A DNA stretch of 64,000 nucleotides from Streptomyces sp. NBC_01723 (GTDB lineage Bacteria > Actinomycetota > Actinomycetes > Streptomycetales > Streptomycetaceae): contig NZ_CP109171.1 of NCBI RefSeq assembly GCF_036246005.1, forward strand, positions 1,848,001 through 1,912,000. The letters run 5' to 3'. Below, piece by piece: positions 44,775-57,281 of this stretch. How positions within the stretch are numbered: position 1 is the first letter of the stretch; each line of letters begins with the position of its first letter. Under the pieces are notes generated by a model. It was given only the letters and a program-made list of their open reading frames with translations, was not told the origin of the DNA and did not search any database. A program made the translations under genes and the position numbers.

Positions 44775-45011
44775 TCAGTTGTTCGCCTTCATGAGCAGGC
44801 CGAGCACCATGATGCACGCGAACCACGCCAGACCGACCACCACGGTGATCCGGTCGAGGTTGCGCTCGGCGACGGAGGATCCGCCGACGGACGACTGCAT
44901 GCCGCCACCGAACATGTCGGAGAGGCCGCCGCCCTTCCCCTTGTGCATCAGCACCAGCAGCATCAGCAGCAGGCTGAAGACGATCAGGGCGATCGAGAAC
45001 CCCATAACCAC
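44775..45011 (-). CDS. secG: Protein translocase subunit SecG
   Basis: SecG stabilises the SecYEG export channel. The 78-residue product has two membrane segments (MGFSIALIVFSLLLMLLVL, then VVVGLAWFACIMVLGLLM) around the conserved HKGKGGGLSDMFGGGMQS loop, ending MKANN. I place the start at the GTG at 45011, where GAGGAA is 12 bases upstream, rather than the ATG at 45005; the difference is two residues. It lies downstream of tpiA as in other streptomycetes and ends in the hairpin at 44703-44751. Confidence 0.93.
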   Translation of the reverse strand: MVMGFSIALIVFSLLLMLLVLMHKGKGGGLSDMFGGGMQSSVGGSSVAERNLDRITVVVGLAWFACIMVLGLLMKANN

Positions 45012-45121
45012 GGCTGGACCAACTTCCTCGGCTTCGGATGAACGGGGGCAGGGTGACAGCGGGCCACCATGCCCCCGCAAGGGTACGACGTATCGCCGCT
45101 ACCGCATACTCACCGGTCGAC

Positions 45122-45910
45122 CTACTGGTCGCGGAAACGGACGATCTTGACGAACTCGTCCGGGTCCAGCGAGGCACCGCCGACCAGGGCGCCGTCGATG
45201 TCCGCCTGCGCCATGATCTCGGCGACGTTGCCGGACTTGACCGAGCCGCCGTACTGGATGCGGACCTTGTCGGCCAGCTCCTGCGTGTACAGCTCGGCGA
45301 GCTTGCCGCGGATCGCCGCGCAGACCTCCTGGGCGTCGTCGGCGCCGCAGACCTTGCCGGTGCCGATGGCCCAGACGGGCTCGTAGGCGATCACGATCGA
45401 CTCGGCCTGCTCGGCCGGGAGGTCCTTGAGACCGCCCTCGACCTGGGCGAGGGTGTGGGCGACGTGGTTGCCCGCCTCGCGGACCTCCAGCTCCTCGCCG
45501 ACGCACATGATCGGGGTCAGGCCGTGCTTGTAGGCCGCCTTGACCTTGGCGTTGACCTGCTCGTCGGTCTCGGCGTGGTACTGCCGGCGCTCGGAGTGGC
45601 CGATCGCCACGTAGGTGCAGCGCAGCTTGGCCAGCATCGCGCCGGAGATCTCGCCGGTGTAGGCGCCGCCGTCGTGGGCGGAGATGTCCTGGGCGCCGTA
45701 CTTGATCTTGAGCTTGTCGTGCTCGACCAGGGTCTGCACGGAGCGCAGGTCGGTGAAGGGCACGAGGACGGCGACCTCGACGGCGTCGTAGTCCTTGTCC
45801 GCGAGGGCGAAGGCGAGCTTCTGGACGTGGGCGATGGCCTCGAGGTGGTTGAGGTTCATCTTCCAGTTGCCCGCCATCAGCGGCGTGCGTCCGGACGGAT
45901 TGGATGCCAT
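45122..45910 (-). CDS. tpiA: Triosephosphate isomerase
   Basis: TpiA interconverts glyceraldehyde 3-phosphate and dihydroxyacetone phosphate. The 262-residue product has AGNWKMNLN near residue 13, the active His in [11 protein letters not shown] near 100 and the catalytic Glu in [13 protein letters not shown] near 173, with GGSVKSGNV and GASLDPDEF near the end. The start ATG at 45910 follows the pgk stop by 6 bp, so it is in the gap-pgk-tpiA operon. Confidence 0.96.
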   Translation of the reverse strand: MASNPSGRTPLMAGNWKMNLNHLEAIAHVQKLAFALADKDYDAVEVAVLVPFTDLRSVQTLVEHDKLKIKYGAQDISAHDGGAYTGEISGAMLAKLRCTYVAIGHSERRQYHAETDEQVNAKVKAAYKHGLTPIMCVGEELEVREAGNHVAHTLAQVEGGLKDLPAEQAESIVIAYEPVWAIGTGKVCGADDAQEVCAAIRGKLAELYTQELADKVRIQYGGSVKSGNVAEIMAQADIDGALVGGASLDPDEFVKIVRFRDQ

Positions 45911-45916
45911 TGCGGG

Positions 45917-47128
45917 TCAGTCCTCCAGTGCGGCGAGGCCGGGGAGCGTCTTGCCCTCGAGGTATTCGAGGGAGGCGCCGCCGCCGGTCGAGATGTGGCC
46001 GAACGCATTCTCGTCGAAACCGAGCGTCCGCACGGCCGCGGCGGAGTCGCCGCCGCCGACCACGGTGAAGCCCGGGGCGTCGAGAAGCGCCTGGGCGACC
46101 GTCTTGGTGCCCTCGGCGTAGTCGGGGTGCTCGAAGACGCCCATGGGCCCGTTCCAGAAGACGGTGGCGGCGTCGACGAGCTTGGACGCGTACAGCTTGC
46201 GGGACTCGGGACCGATGTCCAGCCCCATCCGGTCCGCCGGGACGGCGTCCGCGGCGACGGTGTCGGGGTGGGTCGGCGCCTTCGCCTTGAGGTCGGGGAA
46301 CTCGGGCGCGACCACGACGTCGACGGGGAGGACCAGCTCGACGCCGGTCTTCTCCGCGCGCTCGATGTACTCCTTGACGGCCGGGATCTGGTCCTCCTGG
46401 AGGAGGGAGATGCCGACCTCGTAGCCCTTGGCCTTGAGGAAGGTGTAGGCCATGCCGCCGCCGATGAGGAGCCGGTCGGCCTTGCCGAGCAGCTCGTCGA
46501 TGACCGCGAGCTTGTCCGAGACCTTGGCGCCGCCGAGGGCGACCACGTACGGGCGCCGGACGTCGTCGGTGAGCTTCTTGAGGACGCCGACCTCGGTGGC
46601 GATCAGATAGCCGGCGTAGTGCGGCAGCCGCTTGGGGAGGTCGAAGACCGAGGCGTGCTTGCGGTGCACGGCGCCGAAGCCGTCGCCCACGTAGACGTCC
46701 GCGAGGCCGGCCAGCCGGTCGGCGAAGGCGGCGCGCTCGGCGTCGTCCTTGCTGGTCTCACCGGCGTTGAAGCGCAGGTTCTCCAGCACCGCGACGCCGC
46801 CGTCGGCGAGGCCGGACACGGCGGCCTCGGCGGAGGTGCCGACGGTGTCCTCGGCGAAGGCGACGTCGGCGCCGAGCAGCTCACCGAGGCGGGCGGCGGC
46901 CGGGGCCAGCGAGTAGACGGGGTCCGGGGCGCCCTTGGGGCGGCCCAGGTGCGAGGCGACGATCACGCGCGCGCCCGCGTCCGCCAGGGCCTTGACGGTG
47001 GGCACCACGGCGCGGATGCGGCCGTCGTCGGTGATGGTGGTGCCGTCCAGCGGCACGTTGAGGTCGGCGCGGACGAATACGCGCTTGCCCGCGACGCCTT
47101 CGGAGAGCAGTTCGTCGATCGTCTTCAA
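45917..47128 (-). CDS. pgk: Phosphoglycerate kinase
   Basis: Pgk makes ATP from 1,3-bisphosphoglycerate. The 403-residue product has the N-terminal substrate motif RADLNVPLD near residue 20, [12 protein letters not shown] near 60, VENLRFN near 110, [13 protein letters not shown] near 185 and [11 protein letters not shown] near 360. The ATG at 47128 has GAGGG-type spacing. It sits between gap and tpiA. Confidence 0.96.
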   Translation of the reverse strand: MKTIDELLSEGVAGKRVFVRADLNVPLDGTTITDDGRIRAVVPTVKALADAGARVIVASHLGRPKGAPDPVYSLAPAAARLGELLGADVAFAEDTVGTSAEAAVSGLADGGVAVLENLRFNAGETSKDDAERAAFADRLAGLADVYVGDGFGAVHRKHASVFDLPKRLPHYAGYLIATEVGVLKKLTDDVRRPYVVALGGAKVSDKLAVIDELLGKADRLLIGGGMAYTFLKAKGYEVGISLLQEDQIPAVKEYIERAEKTGVELVLPVDVVVAPEFPDLKAKAPTHPDTVAADAVPADRMGLDIGPESRKLYASKLVDAATVFWNGPMGVFEHPDYAEGTKTVAQALLDAPGFTVVGGGDSAAAVRTLGFDENAFGHISTGGGASLEYLEGKTLPGLAALED

Positions 47129-47191
47129 GAGGGCTCCTGGGTTCTCGGATCGCTCGTGATCCTACGAGGGCCGGTCACCGCGGACGCGACG

Positions 47192-47231
47192 CAGGGCCCG
47201 GACGGCGCGACGTTGCGCTGCCCGAGCCCTG
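47192..47231 (-). promoter_or_regulatory. Weak hairpin in the gap-pgk spacer
   Basis: In the 139-bp gap between gap and pgk, CAGGGC (47192-47197) and GCCCTG (47226-47231) can pair, with an inner GGCGCGACGTTGCGC. It could stabilise or attenuate the gap-pgk-tpiA mRNA. Short arms make this only suggestive. Confidence 0.25.
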
Positions 47232-47267
47232 CTACCGCATGCGAGGTGCCGGCTGAGTCTGAGTCGC

Positions 47268-48473
<1,206 letters not shown>

Positions 48474-48504
48474 TTACACCGTCAGGTCCCCGCCGGGCCC
48501 GGAT

Positions 48505-51459
48505 TCACTCGTCCAGGGCACGCAGCGCCTGCCTGACCAGTGCCGCCCGGGCGGCCGGCTCGGTCAGGTGCTCCAGGCCGAAGCCCAGCAGCACGGTGTC
48601 GTCCGTGGTGACCGCGCCGTACGTCTGGAACAGGGTCCCGGTGCGGTCCCAGTCCTTCAGGACGGCGGGGCTGCCGGCGGGCGGTCCGGAGACCCGCCAG
48701 GCACCCAGCGAGGTCTCGAAGCCCTCGGTGCCGGTGGCCGTGGAACCGACGACCAGCGAGGCTTCGTCGGCGAGGACGCCGCGGCCGCCGCTGCCGGGGT
48801 CGGTGACGTAGGCGATCGACACGTCCACGGACTTCCCGGCGTAGGCGCTCAGGTCGAACTCGACCTGCCGCCAGCCCCCGGAGGCGCCGGTGAGGCTGTT
48901 CCACTGCCCGGTGGTGCCGGTCGCGGTGCAGCCGTCGTCGGACAGGGTGAGGTAGTGCTCCAGCCAGGGGTGCTCGCCGACGTAGAAGCCGGCCCCGCAC
49001 TCCGCGGGCACGGCCGTGCCGGTGGCGCCAGCGGCCTCGGGGAGCGTGGTCCAGTCGTCGGCGCCGGTGGTGTGCGCCTCGACCAGTGCGTGGTCGTAGC
49101 CGCGTTCGGTGTCCCACAGCAGCTGGGTGCGGAGGGTGGGACGGTCGGCGGCGGTGACACCGGTGAGGTCGATGGTGCGGGTGAGGCGCTTGTAGGCGTC
49201 GTCGGTGTGGACGGCGGCCGCCATCCACGCGCCCGCGTAGGGCCCGTAGGGGTTGACCGTCCCGGCGAACTTTCCGGCGCCCTCGCTCGCGAACTGGGGA
49301 TAGGTGTCGGCGGGCAGCTCGTCCGAGGTGACGCTGTAGGTTCCGGCGGCGTCCAGCGGGTTGCCGGGCGCGGCCCCGAACGCGCCGGTGGCTCCGTCGA
49401 GCCGTCCGGTGCCGGTGAACCCGGTGGCGCCGGTGGTCGAAGTGCGGGTGTAGGCGCCCAGGTAGTACTGGCTGAAGTCGTCGGAGAGGCTGCCGCCGCC
49501 GAGGTCGACGTCGCCGCCCGCCTGCTCACCGGCCTCGATCAGCCGGCCGCCCTCGTTGAGGAAGGCGCGCAGCTGGAGCTGGGTGGCGTTGCCGGGCACC
49601 GCGGCGCCCGTGTAGTGGACGACGGTGTCGAAGTGGCCGAGGACGCCGAGCGCGTCGGGCGCGCCCTGCGTGGCGACGTCCCAGACGGCGGCCCGCTTGC
49701 CGCTCGCCTTGAGGGCGTCGACGTAGGTCCGGGTCTGCGTGGCCTTCGCGCCTTCCTCGGCGACGACGAGGACGTCCGCGCCGGGCCGCTCCGCGACCTT
49801 GTACGTGAAGTGCTCGCTCGCGGTGCGTCTGCCGCCCTTGGTCTCGCCGGTGAACCAGACCTCGACCCGGTCGCCGCGTTCGCCGTGGCGGATCTTGGCG
49901 CGGTACTCGTCGAAGTAGAGGTTGTCCTCACCGCCGTACGTCTCGCCGCCCCGCCAGGGCTTCAGCCGCACGTCGTGGGTGCGTCCGCCGTTGACGCGGT
50001 ACTTCAGTTCCTTGTCGCGCACGGACTTGCGGGCGACGACGGAGACCTCCTGGTCGGCGCCGCGCGCGTAGGACGTGGTGAAGGCGTCCGGGGTGAAGTC
50101 GGCGGCGTCCGGGCCGACCGAGGAGGAGGGCCGGTCCGGGTGGGCGGCGCTCTCGGCGACGGAGAGCGCGAAGGGGATGTTCTTCGCGAACTCCTGCTGG
50201 ATCAGCTTCTCGTCGTCGGGGAAATTGAAGCCCGACTGGCAGTCGGCCGCGTTCCATTCGTCGTCGGGGTCCTGCTCGGAGACCGTCTGGCAGGTCGACA
50301 TCTCCGGGGTGAACATCGCCGTGCCGTTGACGTTGGCGGCGTGTCCGTCGGCCTCGCCGTTGGTGGTGTACAGCTCCGAGGAGACCTGCGGGTGGTAGCC
50401 GGGGATCGCAGAGTTCTCGGGCGTGCCGGCCAGCGCCTTGTAGAGGACGTCGTCCGGGGTGTCGGTGGCCACCTGCCAGCCGACGCCGTAGAGGAGCAGC
50501 TCGGCGGCGGAGTGGTAGTTGATGCCGTAGGTGAAGCCGATCCGCTTCTGGAAGCGGTCCAGGGCCTTGGTCTCGGGCTCGGAGTTCGGGCCGGCGCCCC
50601 GGTAGGTCTGGCTGGTGGGGTTGGGGGACGAGCCCTCGTCGTCGTAGCCCCACTTGTAGGCGAAGTTGCGGTTGAGGTCGACGCCGTCGCCGGCACCGAG
50701 GGCGCCGTCGCCGTTGTTGTCGCGCAGGTTCTTGCGCCACAGGCGGTTGTCGGTGTTCTCGAACGTGTAGTCGTAGCCGTCCGGGTTGGCCGACAGCAGG
50801 AACCACAGCTCGGTGGAGTCGACCAGCTTCCTGACCCGCCGGTCCTCGTCGTACTTGTCCAGGTAGTGGTGCATCAGCCGCCGGGTCATCTCCGGGGTGA
50901 TCCACTCGCGCGCGTGCTGGTTGGACATGTAGAGGACGGAGGGCTTGGAGCCGTCCTTGGACTCCTTCGCGTTCCTGGTGAGCTTGAGCGCTAGGATGTC
51001 CTGGCCGTTCACCGTCCTGCCGATGGAGACGACCTTGGTGAGGCGGGGGTTCTGCCGGGCGGTCCGCAGGATCTCCTCGCGGAGGCCGCCGCTGCCGCTG
51101 TACGGGCGGAAGACACCGTCGGCGGCGTCCTCGACGCGCTTCTCGGCCCGGCCGGAAAGGGAGTGCTCGGTGAGGTCGACGCCCTGTTTCTCCAGCTTGT
51201 CGGCCTGCTGGTCGGTGAGGTAGACCTCCACGGTGGCGGTGCCCCGGTCGGGGACCCGCTCGGTGAGTTCGTGGCCGTCCTGTCCGGCGGCCAGCAGCAG
51301 GGGCACCTGCTCCTGGGTGACGTCGGCACGGAAGACCTTCACCTCGTCCGCGTCCGGGGTCTCCGGGCTCGCGGGTTGTGCCTGGGCGACGGGTGCGAAG
51401 CCCGCTCCGCCGATCAGGAGCGCGCCGACGGCGAGGATCGATCTCGCTCTTCGTCTCAT
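48505..51459 (-). CDS. Large secreted zinc carboxypeptidase (M14) with C-terminal adhesion-type domains
   Basis: The 984-residue product (start ATG 51459 after AGGGGGG) has a Sec signal (MRRRARSILAVGALLIGGAG, cleavage after AQA), then an M14 domain: zinc ligands His182 and Glu185 in NQHAREWITPE, GVDLNRNF, a third zinc His in GINYHSAAE, and the catalytic Glu in FTPEMSTC. Beyond about residue 480 lie ThuA-like and MAM/immune-inhibitor-A-like regions (RPGADVLVVAEEG; GFETSLGAWRV). It probably trims peptides outside the cell. Long size suggests substrate or surface binding. Confidence 0.9.
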   Translation of the reverse strand: MRRRARSILAVGALLIGGAGFAPVAQAQPASPETPDADEVKVFRADVTQEQVPLLLAAGQDGHELTERVPDRGTATVEVYLTDQQADKLEKQGVDLTEHSLSGRAEKRVEDAADGVFRPYSGSGGLREEILRTARQNPRLTKVVSIGRTVNGQDILALKLTRNAKESKDGSKPSVLYMSNQHAREWITPEMTRRLMHHYLDKYDEDRRVRKLVDSTELWFLLSANPDGYDYTFENTDNRLWRKNLRDNNGDGALGAGDGVDLNRNFAYKWGYDDEGSSPNPTSQTYRGAGPNSEPETKALDRFQKRIGFTYGINYHSAAELLLYGVGWQVATDTPDDVLYKALAGTPENSAIPGYHPQVSSELYTTNGEADGHAANVNGTAMFTPEMSTCQTVSEQDPDDEWNAADCQSGFNFPDDEKLIQQEFAKNIPFALSVAESAAHPDRPSSSVGPDAADFTPDAFTTSYARGADQEVSVVARKSVRDKELKYRVNGGRTHDVRLKPWRGGETYGGEDNLYFDEYRAKIRHGERGDRVEVWFTGETKGGRRTASEHFTYKVAERPGADVLVVAEEGAKATQTRTYVDALKASGKRAAVWDVATQGAPDALGVLGHFDTVVHYTGAAVPGNATQLQLRAFLNEGGRLIEAGEQAGGDVDLGGGSLSDDFSQYYLGAYTRTSTTGATGFTGTGRLDGATGAFGAAPGNPLDAAGTYSVTSDELPADTYPQFASEGAGKFAGTVNPYGPYAGAWMAAAVHTDDAYKRLTRTIDLTGVTAADRPTLRTQLLWDTERGYDHALVEAHTTGADDWTTLPEAAGATGTAVPAECGAGFYVGEHPWLEHYLTLSDDGCTATGTTGQWNSLTGASGGWRQVEFDLSAYAGKSVDVSIAYVTDPGSGGRGVLADEASLVVGSTATGTEGFETSLGAWRVSGPPAGSPAVLKDWDRTGTLFQTYGAVTTDDTVLLGFGLEHLTEPAARAALVRQALRALDE

Positions 51460-51524
51460 GAACCCCCCTAGATGGGGCCTGTCTGACAGGCCTGGTTCCG
51501 CCACAGTGGCGAACAGATGCCAGG

Positions 51525-51541
51525 CTCATGACAGCTCATGA
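51525..51541 (-). repeat. Two CTCATGA copies upstream of the carboxypeptidase gene
   Basis: CTCATGA occurs at 51525-51531 and 51535-51541, 10 bp apart, each holding the palindrome TCATGA. They lie about 65-80 bp before the carboxypeptidase ATG, on one face of the helix, as expected of a regulator dimer pair. Confidence 0.4.
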
Positions 51542-51670
51542 TCGAGTCAAGGGCGCGGTAAAGACACGTGAAAGCCGGTGCGGGTCACCCAAGTGGGCGC
51601 CCGCACCGACGTGTTGACGGCTCGTGTGCGGCGAGGTTGGTGCGTGTGCGGCGGACCGGTACGCGTTCGG

Positions 51671-52663
51671 TCAGCCGACGAGGCTGTCCGCCAACTCCTC
51701 CTCGCCGAGGTTGGCGTCCGTGCCGGGGATGCCGAGGTCCGAGGCCCGCTTGTCGGCCATGGCCAGCAGGCGGCGGATGCGGCCCGCGACGGCGTCCTTG
51801 GTCAGCGGCGGGTCCGCGAGGGCGCCCAGCTCCTCCAGGGATGCCTGCTTGTGCTCCATGCGGAGCCGGCCGGCGGCCGCGAGGTGCTCCGGCACGTCGT
51901 CGGCGAGGATCTCCAGGGCCCGCTGGACCCGGGCGCCCGCGGCGACGGCCGCGCGGGCCGAGCGGCGCAGGTTGGCGTCGTCGAAGTTGGCGAGGCGGTT
52001 GGCGGTGGCGCGGACCTCACGGCGCAGCCGCCGCTCCTCCCAGGCCAGCACCGAGTCGTGGGCGCCGAGCCGGGTGAGCAGGGCGCCGATCGCGTCGCCG
52101 TCGCGGACGACGACCCGGTCCACGCCGCGCACCTCGCGGGCCTTGGCGGGGATCGAGAGCCGACGGGCGGCGCCGACCAGGGCGAGCGCGGCCTCGGGAC
52201 CCGGGCAGGTCACCTCCAGGGAGGAGGAACGGCCGGGCTCGGTGAGCGAGCCGTGCGCCAGGAAGGCGCCGCGCCAGGCGGCCTCGGCGTCGCAGGTGGC
52301 CCCCGAGACCACCTGCGGCGGCAGGCCGCGGATGGGGCGGCCCCGCCCGTCCACCAGGCCGGTCTGCCGGGCCAGCTGGTCACCGCCCGCGACCACCCGA
52401 ACGACGTAACGCGAGCCGCGCCGCAGCCCGCCCGGCGCCATCACGATCAGCTCCGAGCTGTGCCCGAAGATCTCCAGGATGTCCTGCTTGAGCCTGCGGG
52501 CCGCCCGCGCGGTGTCCAGCTCCGCCTCGATCACGATGCGCCCGCTCACCAGGTGAAGGCCGCCGGCGAACCGCAGGATGGCGGATACCTCCGCCTTTCT
52601 GCAGCAGGTCCGGGTGACGGGGAGCCGGGAGATCTCGTCCTTCACCGCTGCCGTCATCGCCAT
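51671..52663 (-). CDS. whiA: Sporulation regulator WhiA
   Basis: WhiA, with WhiB, triggers the switch from aerial growth to sporulation septation in Streptomyces. The 330-residue product has the degenerate LAGLIDADG homing-endonuclease-like half ([20 protein letters not shown] near residue 20, [20 protein letters not shown] near 125) and a C-terminal helix-turn-helix ([19 protein letters not shown] near 285). The ATG at 52663 is chosen because AAGGAT lies eight bases before it. It is the last gene of uvrC-rapZ-yvcK-whiA. Confidence 0.96.
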   Translation of the reverse strand: MAMTAAVKDEISRLPVTRTCCRKAEVSAILRFAGGLHLVSGRIVIEAELDTARAARRLKQDILEIFGHSSELIVMAPGGLRRGSRYVVRVVAGGDQLARQTGLVDGRGRPIRGLPPQVVSGATCDAEAAWRGAFLAHGSLTEPGRSSSLEVTCPGPEAALALVGAARRLSIPAKAREVRGVDRVVVRDGDAIGALLTRLGAHDSVLAWEERRLRREVRATANRLANFDDANLRRSARAAVAAGARVQRALEILADDVPEHLAAAGRLRMEHKQASLEELGALADPPLTKDAVAGRIRRLLAMADKRASDLGIPGTDANLGEEELADSLVG

Positions 52664-53745
52664 GGGCCGATCCTTCCATGCATCCGAAAAATACGGTCGT
52701 ACGCGGCGGCCAGCAGCTCCGGGTCGTGCCTCGGGGTCCCGTCGGTCCGGGCAACCGGAGCCAGTTCGACCGCGGCGCCGAACCGTTTCGCGGCGTCGGT
52801 GAGCGAGTCACGGTCGGGCACGGCGGCCTCGTCGGCCAGCACCACGTCCAGGGCGAGTTTAGGGGCGTGTCGTCCCAAAACCTCCAAATGACGCTGCGGA
52901 GAGAACCCCTCGGTTTCTCCGGGCTGGGGAGCGAGGTTGAGGGAGAGGACCCGGCGGGCCTTCGTCTCGGCCAGCGCGTCCAGCAGATCCGGCACGAGCA
53001 GGTGCGGGATGACCGAGGAGAACCAGGAGCCCGGGCCGAGCACCACCCAGTCGGCGTCCAGGACGGCGTCCACCGCCTCGGGGACGGCCGGCGGGGCGCC
53101 CGGCACCAGGTGCACGGACTGCACCTCACCGGGCGTGAGCGCCACCGTCGCCTGCCCCCGGACGGTGTCGACCTCGTCCGGGCGGCCGGGGTCGTGCCCC
53201 CGGACCAGGGCCTGCAGCTCCAGCGGGACGGCGGACATGGGCAGCACCCGCCCGTGCGCGCCGAGCAGCTTGCCGACCAGGTCCAGTGCCTGGACATGGT
53301 CGCCGAGCTGCTCCCACAGGGCGACGATCAGCAGATTGCCGACCGCGTGTTCGTGCAGGTCGCCCTGGGACTGGAAGCGGTGCTGGATGACGCGGGCCCA
53401 GGTCTGGCCCCAGTCGTCGTCGCCGCACAGCGCGGCCAGCGCCTTGCGCAGGTCGCCGGGCGGCAGCACGCCCAGCTCGTCGCGCAGGCGCCCGCTGGAG
53501 CCGCCGTCGTCCGCCACGGTGACGACGGCGGTCAGGTCGCCGGTGATCCGGCGCAGTGCGGCGAGCGAGGCGGACAGTCCCATGCCGCCGCCGAGGGCGA
53601 CGACCTTGGGCTGGGCGCCCCGGCGGCGCGGCCTGCCGCCGCGCGCCTGTTCGGGCCGGGCGGCGCGGGTCTCGGCGGTCCTGCCGCCGCGTCCCTCGGG
53701 CACCACCCGGCGCAGCCTGCTCAGCCGCGGAGTACGTCCAGTCAT
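52654..53745 (-). CDS. yvcK: YvcK/GlmR-family gluconeogenesis factor
   Basis: YvcK proteins bind UDP-sugars and are linked to cell-wall precursor supply and gluconeogenic growth in Gram-positive bacteria. The 363-residue product has the family start [18 protein letters not shown] near residue 48 and [26 protein letters not shown] near 77, [14 protein letters not shown], and [18 protein letters not shown] near 235. An Arg/Gly-rich N-terminus of about 45 residues is not part of the core. It overlaps rapZ by ATGA and whiA by 10 bp. Confidence 0.94.
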   Translation of the reverse strand: MTGRTPRLSRLRRVVPEGRGGRTAETRAARPEQARGGRPRRRGAQPKVVALGGGMGLSASLAALRRITGDLTAVVTVADDGGSSGRLRDELGVLPPGDLRKALAALCGDDDWGQTWARVIQHRFQSQGDLHEHAVGNLLIVALWEQLGDHVQALDLVGKLLGAHGRVLPMSAVPLELQALVRGHDPGRPDEVDTVRGQATVALTPGEVQSVHLVPGAPPAVPEAVDAVLDADWVVLGPGSWFSSVIPHLLVPDLLDALAETKARRVLSLNLAPQPGETEGFSPQRHLEVLGRHAPKLALDVVLADEAAVPDRDSLTDAAKRFGAAVELAPVARTDGTPRHDPELLAAAYDRIFRMHGRIGPWR

Positions 53746-54758
53746 TCCCGTCCCATGTCCCGGTGGACGACCACCGTCTCCACGCCCTCGGCGGCGAGCC
53801 GGGCGGCGAGCTTCTCCGACATGGCCACGGACCGGTGCTTGCCGCCCGTGCAGCCGACGGCGACGGTCACATAGCGCTTGCCCTCCCGACGGTAGCCCGC
53901 GGCGATCAGCTGGAGCAGCTCGGCGTAGCGGTCGAGGAACTCCTTGGCGCCCGGCTGGTTGAGGACGTACGAGGAGACCTCCTCGTTCAGGCCGGTGAAG
54001 GGGCGCAGCTCCGGGACCCAGTGCGGGTTGGGCAGGAAGCGCATGTCCACGACCAGGTCGGCGTCGACCGGCAGGCCGTACTTGAAGCCGAAGGACATGA
54101 CGGTGGCCCGCAGCTCGGGCTCCTCCTCACCGGCGAACTGGGCGTCCATCTTGGCGCGCAGCTCGTGCACGTTGAGGCTGGAGGTGTCGATCACCAGGTC
54201 GGCGTCGCCGCGCAGCTCGCGGAGGAGCTGCCGCTCGGCGGCGATGCCGTCGACGATGCGGCCGTCGCCCTGGAGGGGGTGCGGGCGGCGCACCGACTCG
54301 AAGCGGCGCACCAGCGCGTCGTCGGAGGATTCCAGGAAGACGATCCGCCGGGTGACACCGCGGGTGTCGAGGTCCGCGAGGGATTCGCGCAGGTTGTCGA
54401 AGAAGCGCCGGCCGCGGACGTCGACGACGACCGCGATGCGGGCCACGTTGCCCTGCGAGCGGGCGCCGAGCTCCACCATGGTGGGGATCAGCGCCGGCGG
54501 CAGGTTGTCGACGACGAACCAGCCGAGGTCCTCCAGACACTTGGCGGCCGTCGAGCGGCCGGCTCCGGACATGCCGGAGATGATCACCAGCTCGGGGATG
54601 GCCGCCTCGTGCGCCCCGGCTGTTTCCTTGCCCGTACTCACCTGTGCTCCGTCGTCCTGGCCCGGTCCGGGGCCGGCCGTCTGCGGGCCGGCGTCCTCGC
54701 CGGTCGTGCGGTGGGTCTGTTCTCGTCCGGCTGTGGGCTGTGCCTCGTGCTCGGTCAT
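53742..54758 (-). CDS. rapZ: RapZ-family nucleotide-binding protein
   Basis: RapZ is a P-loop protein; in E. coli it adapts an sRNA that controls glucosamine-6-phosphate synthesis, while the actinobacterial role is less clear. The 338-residue product has Walker [19 protein letters not shown] near residue 60, [27 protein letters not shown], and the C-terminal [20 protein letters not shown] near 310. About 45 low-complexity residues precede the core. It overlaps uvrC and yvcK by four bases each. Confidence 0.94.
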   Translation of the reverse strand: MTEHEAQPTAGREQTHRTTGEDAGPQTAGPGPGQDDGAQVSTGKETAGAHEAAIPELVIISGMSGAGRSTAAKCLEDLGWFVVDNLPPALIPTMVELGARSQGNVARIAVVVDVRGRRFFDNLRESLADLDTRGVTRRIVFLESSDDALVRRFESVRRPHPLQGDGRIVDGIAAERQLLRELRGDADLVIDTSSLNVHELRAKMDAQFAGEEEPELRATVMSFGFKYGLPVDADLVVDMRFLPNPHWVPELRPFTGLNEEVSSYVLNQPGAKEFLDRYAELLQLIAAGYRREGKRYVTVAVGCTGGKHRSVAMSEKLAARLAAEGVETVVVHRDMGRE

Positions 54759-56929
54759 CTCTCCTGCCCCCGTCGTTCGTCCGGGGTGCCCGCGGACACG
54801 GGCTCCCCCGGGGCGTCCGCCGTCGTCTCGGGCGCCCCGTCCTCGTCATCCATGATCTCTCCGGTCGCCGTGTTGACGGCGGGCGCGGCCGGGGTGGCCC
54901 GGGCGAGGGCCACGGCGACCGTCTCGGCCGTCTTCCGGCCTATGCCGGGCACCTCGCAGATCTGGTCGATCGTCGCCGACCGCAGCTTCTTCACCGAACC
55001 GAAGTGCTTGATCAGCGCCTGCTTGCGGGTCTCCCCCAGGCCCGGCACCTCGTCCAGCGGGCTGGAGCGGAAGCGTTTGGCTCGCTTGGTGCGCTGATAG
55101 GTGATCGCGAAGCGGTGGGCCTCGTCGCGGACCCGCTGGAGCAGGTACAGCCCCTCGCTGGTGCGCGGCAGGACGACCGGGTCGTCCTCGCGGGGCAGCC
55201 AGACCTCCTCCAGCCGCTTGGCGAGGCCGCAGACGGCGATGTCGTCGATGCCGAGCTCGTCCAGGGCCCGTTGGGCGGCCGCCACCTGCGGCTGTCCGCC
55301 GTCGACGACGACGAGCTGGGGCGGGTAGGCGAAGCGCTTGGGGCGACCGTCGTCGTCCTTGAGGGCCGGCCCGTCCGTGAGGGCGAGGTCGTCGGCGGCG
55401 TCGCTGGGCGTGGCGTGGTGGTCGGGCGCGGTGCCCTGGCCGGGCGCGGTGCCGTGGCCGGGGGTCTCGCCGTCGGTGGTGGCCGTCGTGACGCCGTCGT
55501 CCTCCCCGTCCGCCCACTCGCCGGTCCGCTCCTTCTCGGCGAGATAGCGGCGGAAGCGGCGGGTGATGACCTCGTGCATGGAACGGACGTCGTCCTGTCC
55601 CCGGAAGCCCTTGATCTGGAATCGGCGGTATTCGCTCTTCCGGGCCAGTCCGTCCTCGAAGACGACCATGGAGGCCACGACGTCGTCGCCCTGGAGGTGG
55701 GAGATGTCGTAGCACTCGATCCGCAGCGGGGCGCTGTCGAGATCCAGGGCGTCGGCGATCTCCTCCAGGGCGCGCGAGCGCGTCGTCAGGTCGGAGGCGC
55801 GCTTGGTCTTGTGCAGGACGAGTGCCTGCTGGGCGTTGCGCTGAACGGTCTCCATCAACGCCTTCTTGTCGCCGCGCTGCGGGATGCGCAGCGACACGCC
55901 CGAACCCCGGCGGTCGGTCAGCCACTGCTGGACCGGCTCCACCGGATCGGGCAGGGCGGGGACCAGGACCTCCTTGGGAACGGCGTCCCCGCTCTCCTCC
56001 CCGTACAACTGCTGGAGGGCGTGTTCCACGAGGGCGCCGGTAGTGATCTCCTCCACCTTGTCGGTGACCCAGCCGCGCTGGCCGCGCACGCGTCCGCCGC
56101 GCACGTGGAAGATCTGGACGGCGGCCTCCAGCTCGTCCTCCGCGACCGCGATCAGATCGGCGTCGGTGGCGTCGGCGAGCACGACCGCGCTCTTCTCCAT
56201 GGCCTTCCTGAGCGCCCCGATGTCGTCGCGCAGGCGCGCCGCCCGCTCGTACTCCATGTCCTCGGCCGCCTCACCCATCTTCCGCTCCAGACGGCGCAGA
56301 TAGGTGCCGGTGCGGCCGGCCATGAAGTCGCAGAACTCCTCGGCCAGCTCCTGGTGGTCCTCGGCGGAGATCCGCTCCACGCAGGGGGCGGAGCACTTGC
56401 CGATGTAGCCGAGCAGACAGGGGCGGCCGGTACGGGCGGCGTTCTTGAAGACACCGGCGGAGCAGGTGCGCACCGGGAAGACGCGCAACAGGAGGTCGAC
56501 CGTGTCGCGGATCGCCCAGGCGTGCCCGTACGGCCCGAAGTAGCGCACGCCCTTCTTCTTGTGGCCGCGCATCACCTGGACGCGTGGGAACTCCTCGTTC
56601 ATCGTCACCGCGAGGTACGGGTAGCTCTTGTCGTCGCGGTACTTGACGTTGAACCGGGGGTCGTACTCCTTGATCCAGGAGTACTCCAGCTGGAGCGCCT
56701 CGACCTCCGTGGACACCACGGTCCACTCCACGGACGCGGCCGTGGTGACCATGGTGCGGGTGCGGGGGTGAAGGTTCGCCAGGTCCTGGAAGTAGTTCGC
56801 CAGGCGCTGGCGCAGGCTCTTCGCCTTTCCGACGTAGATCACCCGGCGGTGCTCGTCACGGAACCTGTACACCCCCGGGGAGTCCGGGATCTCACCCGGC
56901 CTGGGGCGGTAGCTGGAGGGGTCGGCCAT
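54755..56929 (-). CDS. uvrC: Excinuclease ABC subunit C
   Basis: UvrC makes the two incisions in nucleotide-excision repair. The 724-residue product has the GIY-YIG nuclease at the N-terminus ([20 protein letters not shown] near residue 18), a UvrB-binding coiled coil ([19 protein letters not shown] near 220), an RNase H-like endonuclease region with DGGQPQV near 545, and C-terminal helix-hairpin-helix motifs ([30 protein letters not shown]). A Gly/His/Thr-rich linker near residue 485 ([20 protein letters not shown]) is unusual. It heads the operon. Confidence 0.95.
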   Translation of the reverse strand: MADPSSYRPRPGEIPDSPGVYRFRDEHRRVIYVGKAKSLRQRLANYFQDLANLHPRTRTMVTTAASVEWTVVSTEVEALQLEYSWIKEYDPRFNVKYRDDKSYPYLAVTMNEEFPRVQVMRGHKKKGVRYFGPYGHAWAIRDTVDLLLRVFPVRTCSAGVFKNAARTGRPCLLGYIGKCSAPCVERISAEDHQELAEEFCDFMAGRTGTYLRRLERKMGEAAEDMEYERAARLRDDIGALRKAMEKSAVVLADATDADLIAVAEDELEAAVQIFHVRGGRVRGQRGWVTDKVEEITTGALVEHALQQLYGEESGDAVPKEVLVPALPDPVEPVQQWLTDRRGSGVSLRIPQRGDKKALMETVQRNAQQALVLHKTKRASDLTTRSRALEEIADALDLDSAPLRIECYDISHLQGDDVVASMVVFEDGLARKSEYRRFQIKGFRGQDDVRSMHEVITRRFRRYLAEKERTGEWADGEDDGVTTATTDGETPGHGTAPGQGTAPDHHATPSDAADDLALTDGPALKDDDGRPKRFAYPPQLVVVDGGQPQVAAAQRALDELGIDDIAVCGLAKRLEEVWLPREDDPVVLPRTSEGLYLLQRVRDEAHRFAITYQRTKRAKRFRSSPLDEVPGLGETRKQALIKHFGSVKKLRSATIDQICEVPGIGRKTAETVAVALARATPAAPAVNTATGEIMDDEDGAPETTADAPGEPVSAGTPDERRGQER

Positions 56930-57281
56930 GAGTCACACCCTACTGGCGAGGGCCGACACTCCGGCGGGGCTGTGGACGACGGGTCCGGCCCCTGTGGACG
57001 GCCGCCGGGGAAGCCCGGGGAGGGACGGTCCGGGGCCGGTCGGTCACGCCGCGTGCCCTCGGGACGGCGGGCCCGTGCGTTCTCGGCCAGGAGCGCGTGA
57101 CGGTCGGGCGTCAGGTGTTGTCGGGACTAGGTCAACACGCTTCAATGCGGGGGGACTCGGGGCCCTGAAGCGCGGCGTACGGATGTGAAGACCGCTGCGC
57201 CGCGACCGGGGGAGGGCGGCCCCGGCCGATCCGCGTCGACGGTCTGACCAGCCGTCGTGAACTTCACAGAAAGGCCCCTGC
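56930..57281. promoter_or_regulatory. Divergent intergenic region between uvrC and the XRE-type regulator
   Basis: About 350 bp without a supported gene. It holds an inverted repeat GTGTTG...CAACAC (57115-57120 with 57133-57138, 12-bp spacer) and an AAAGG six bases before the XRE start. I see no clear -10/-35 pair for uvrC. Confidence 0.5.
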
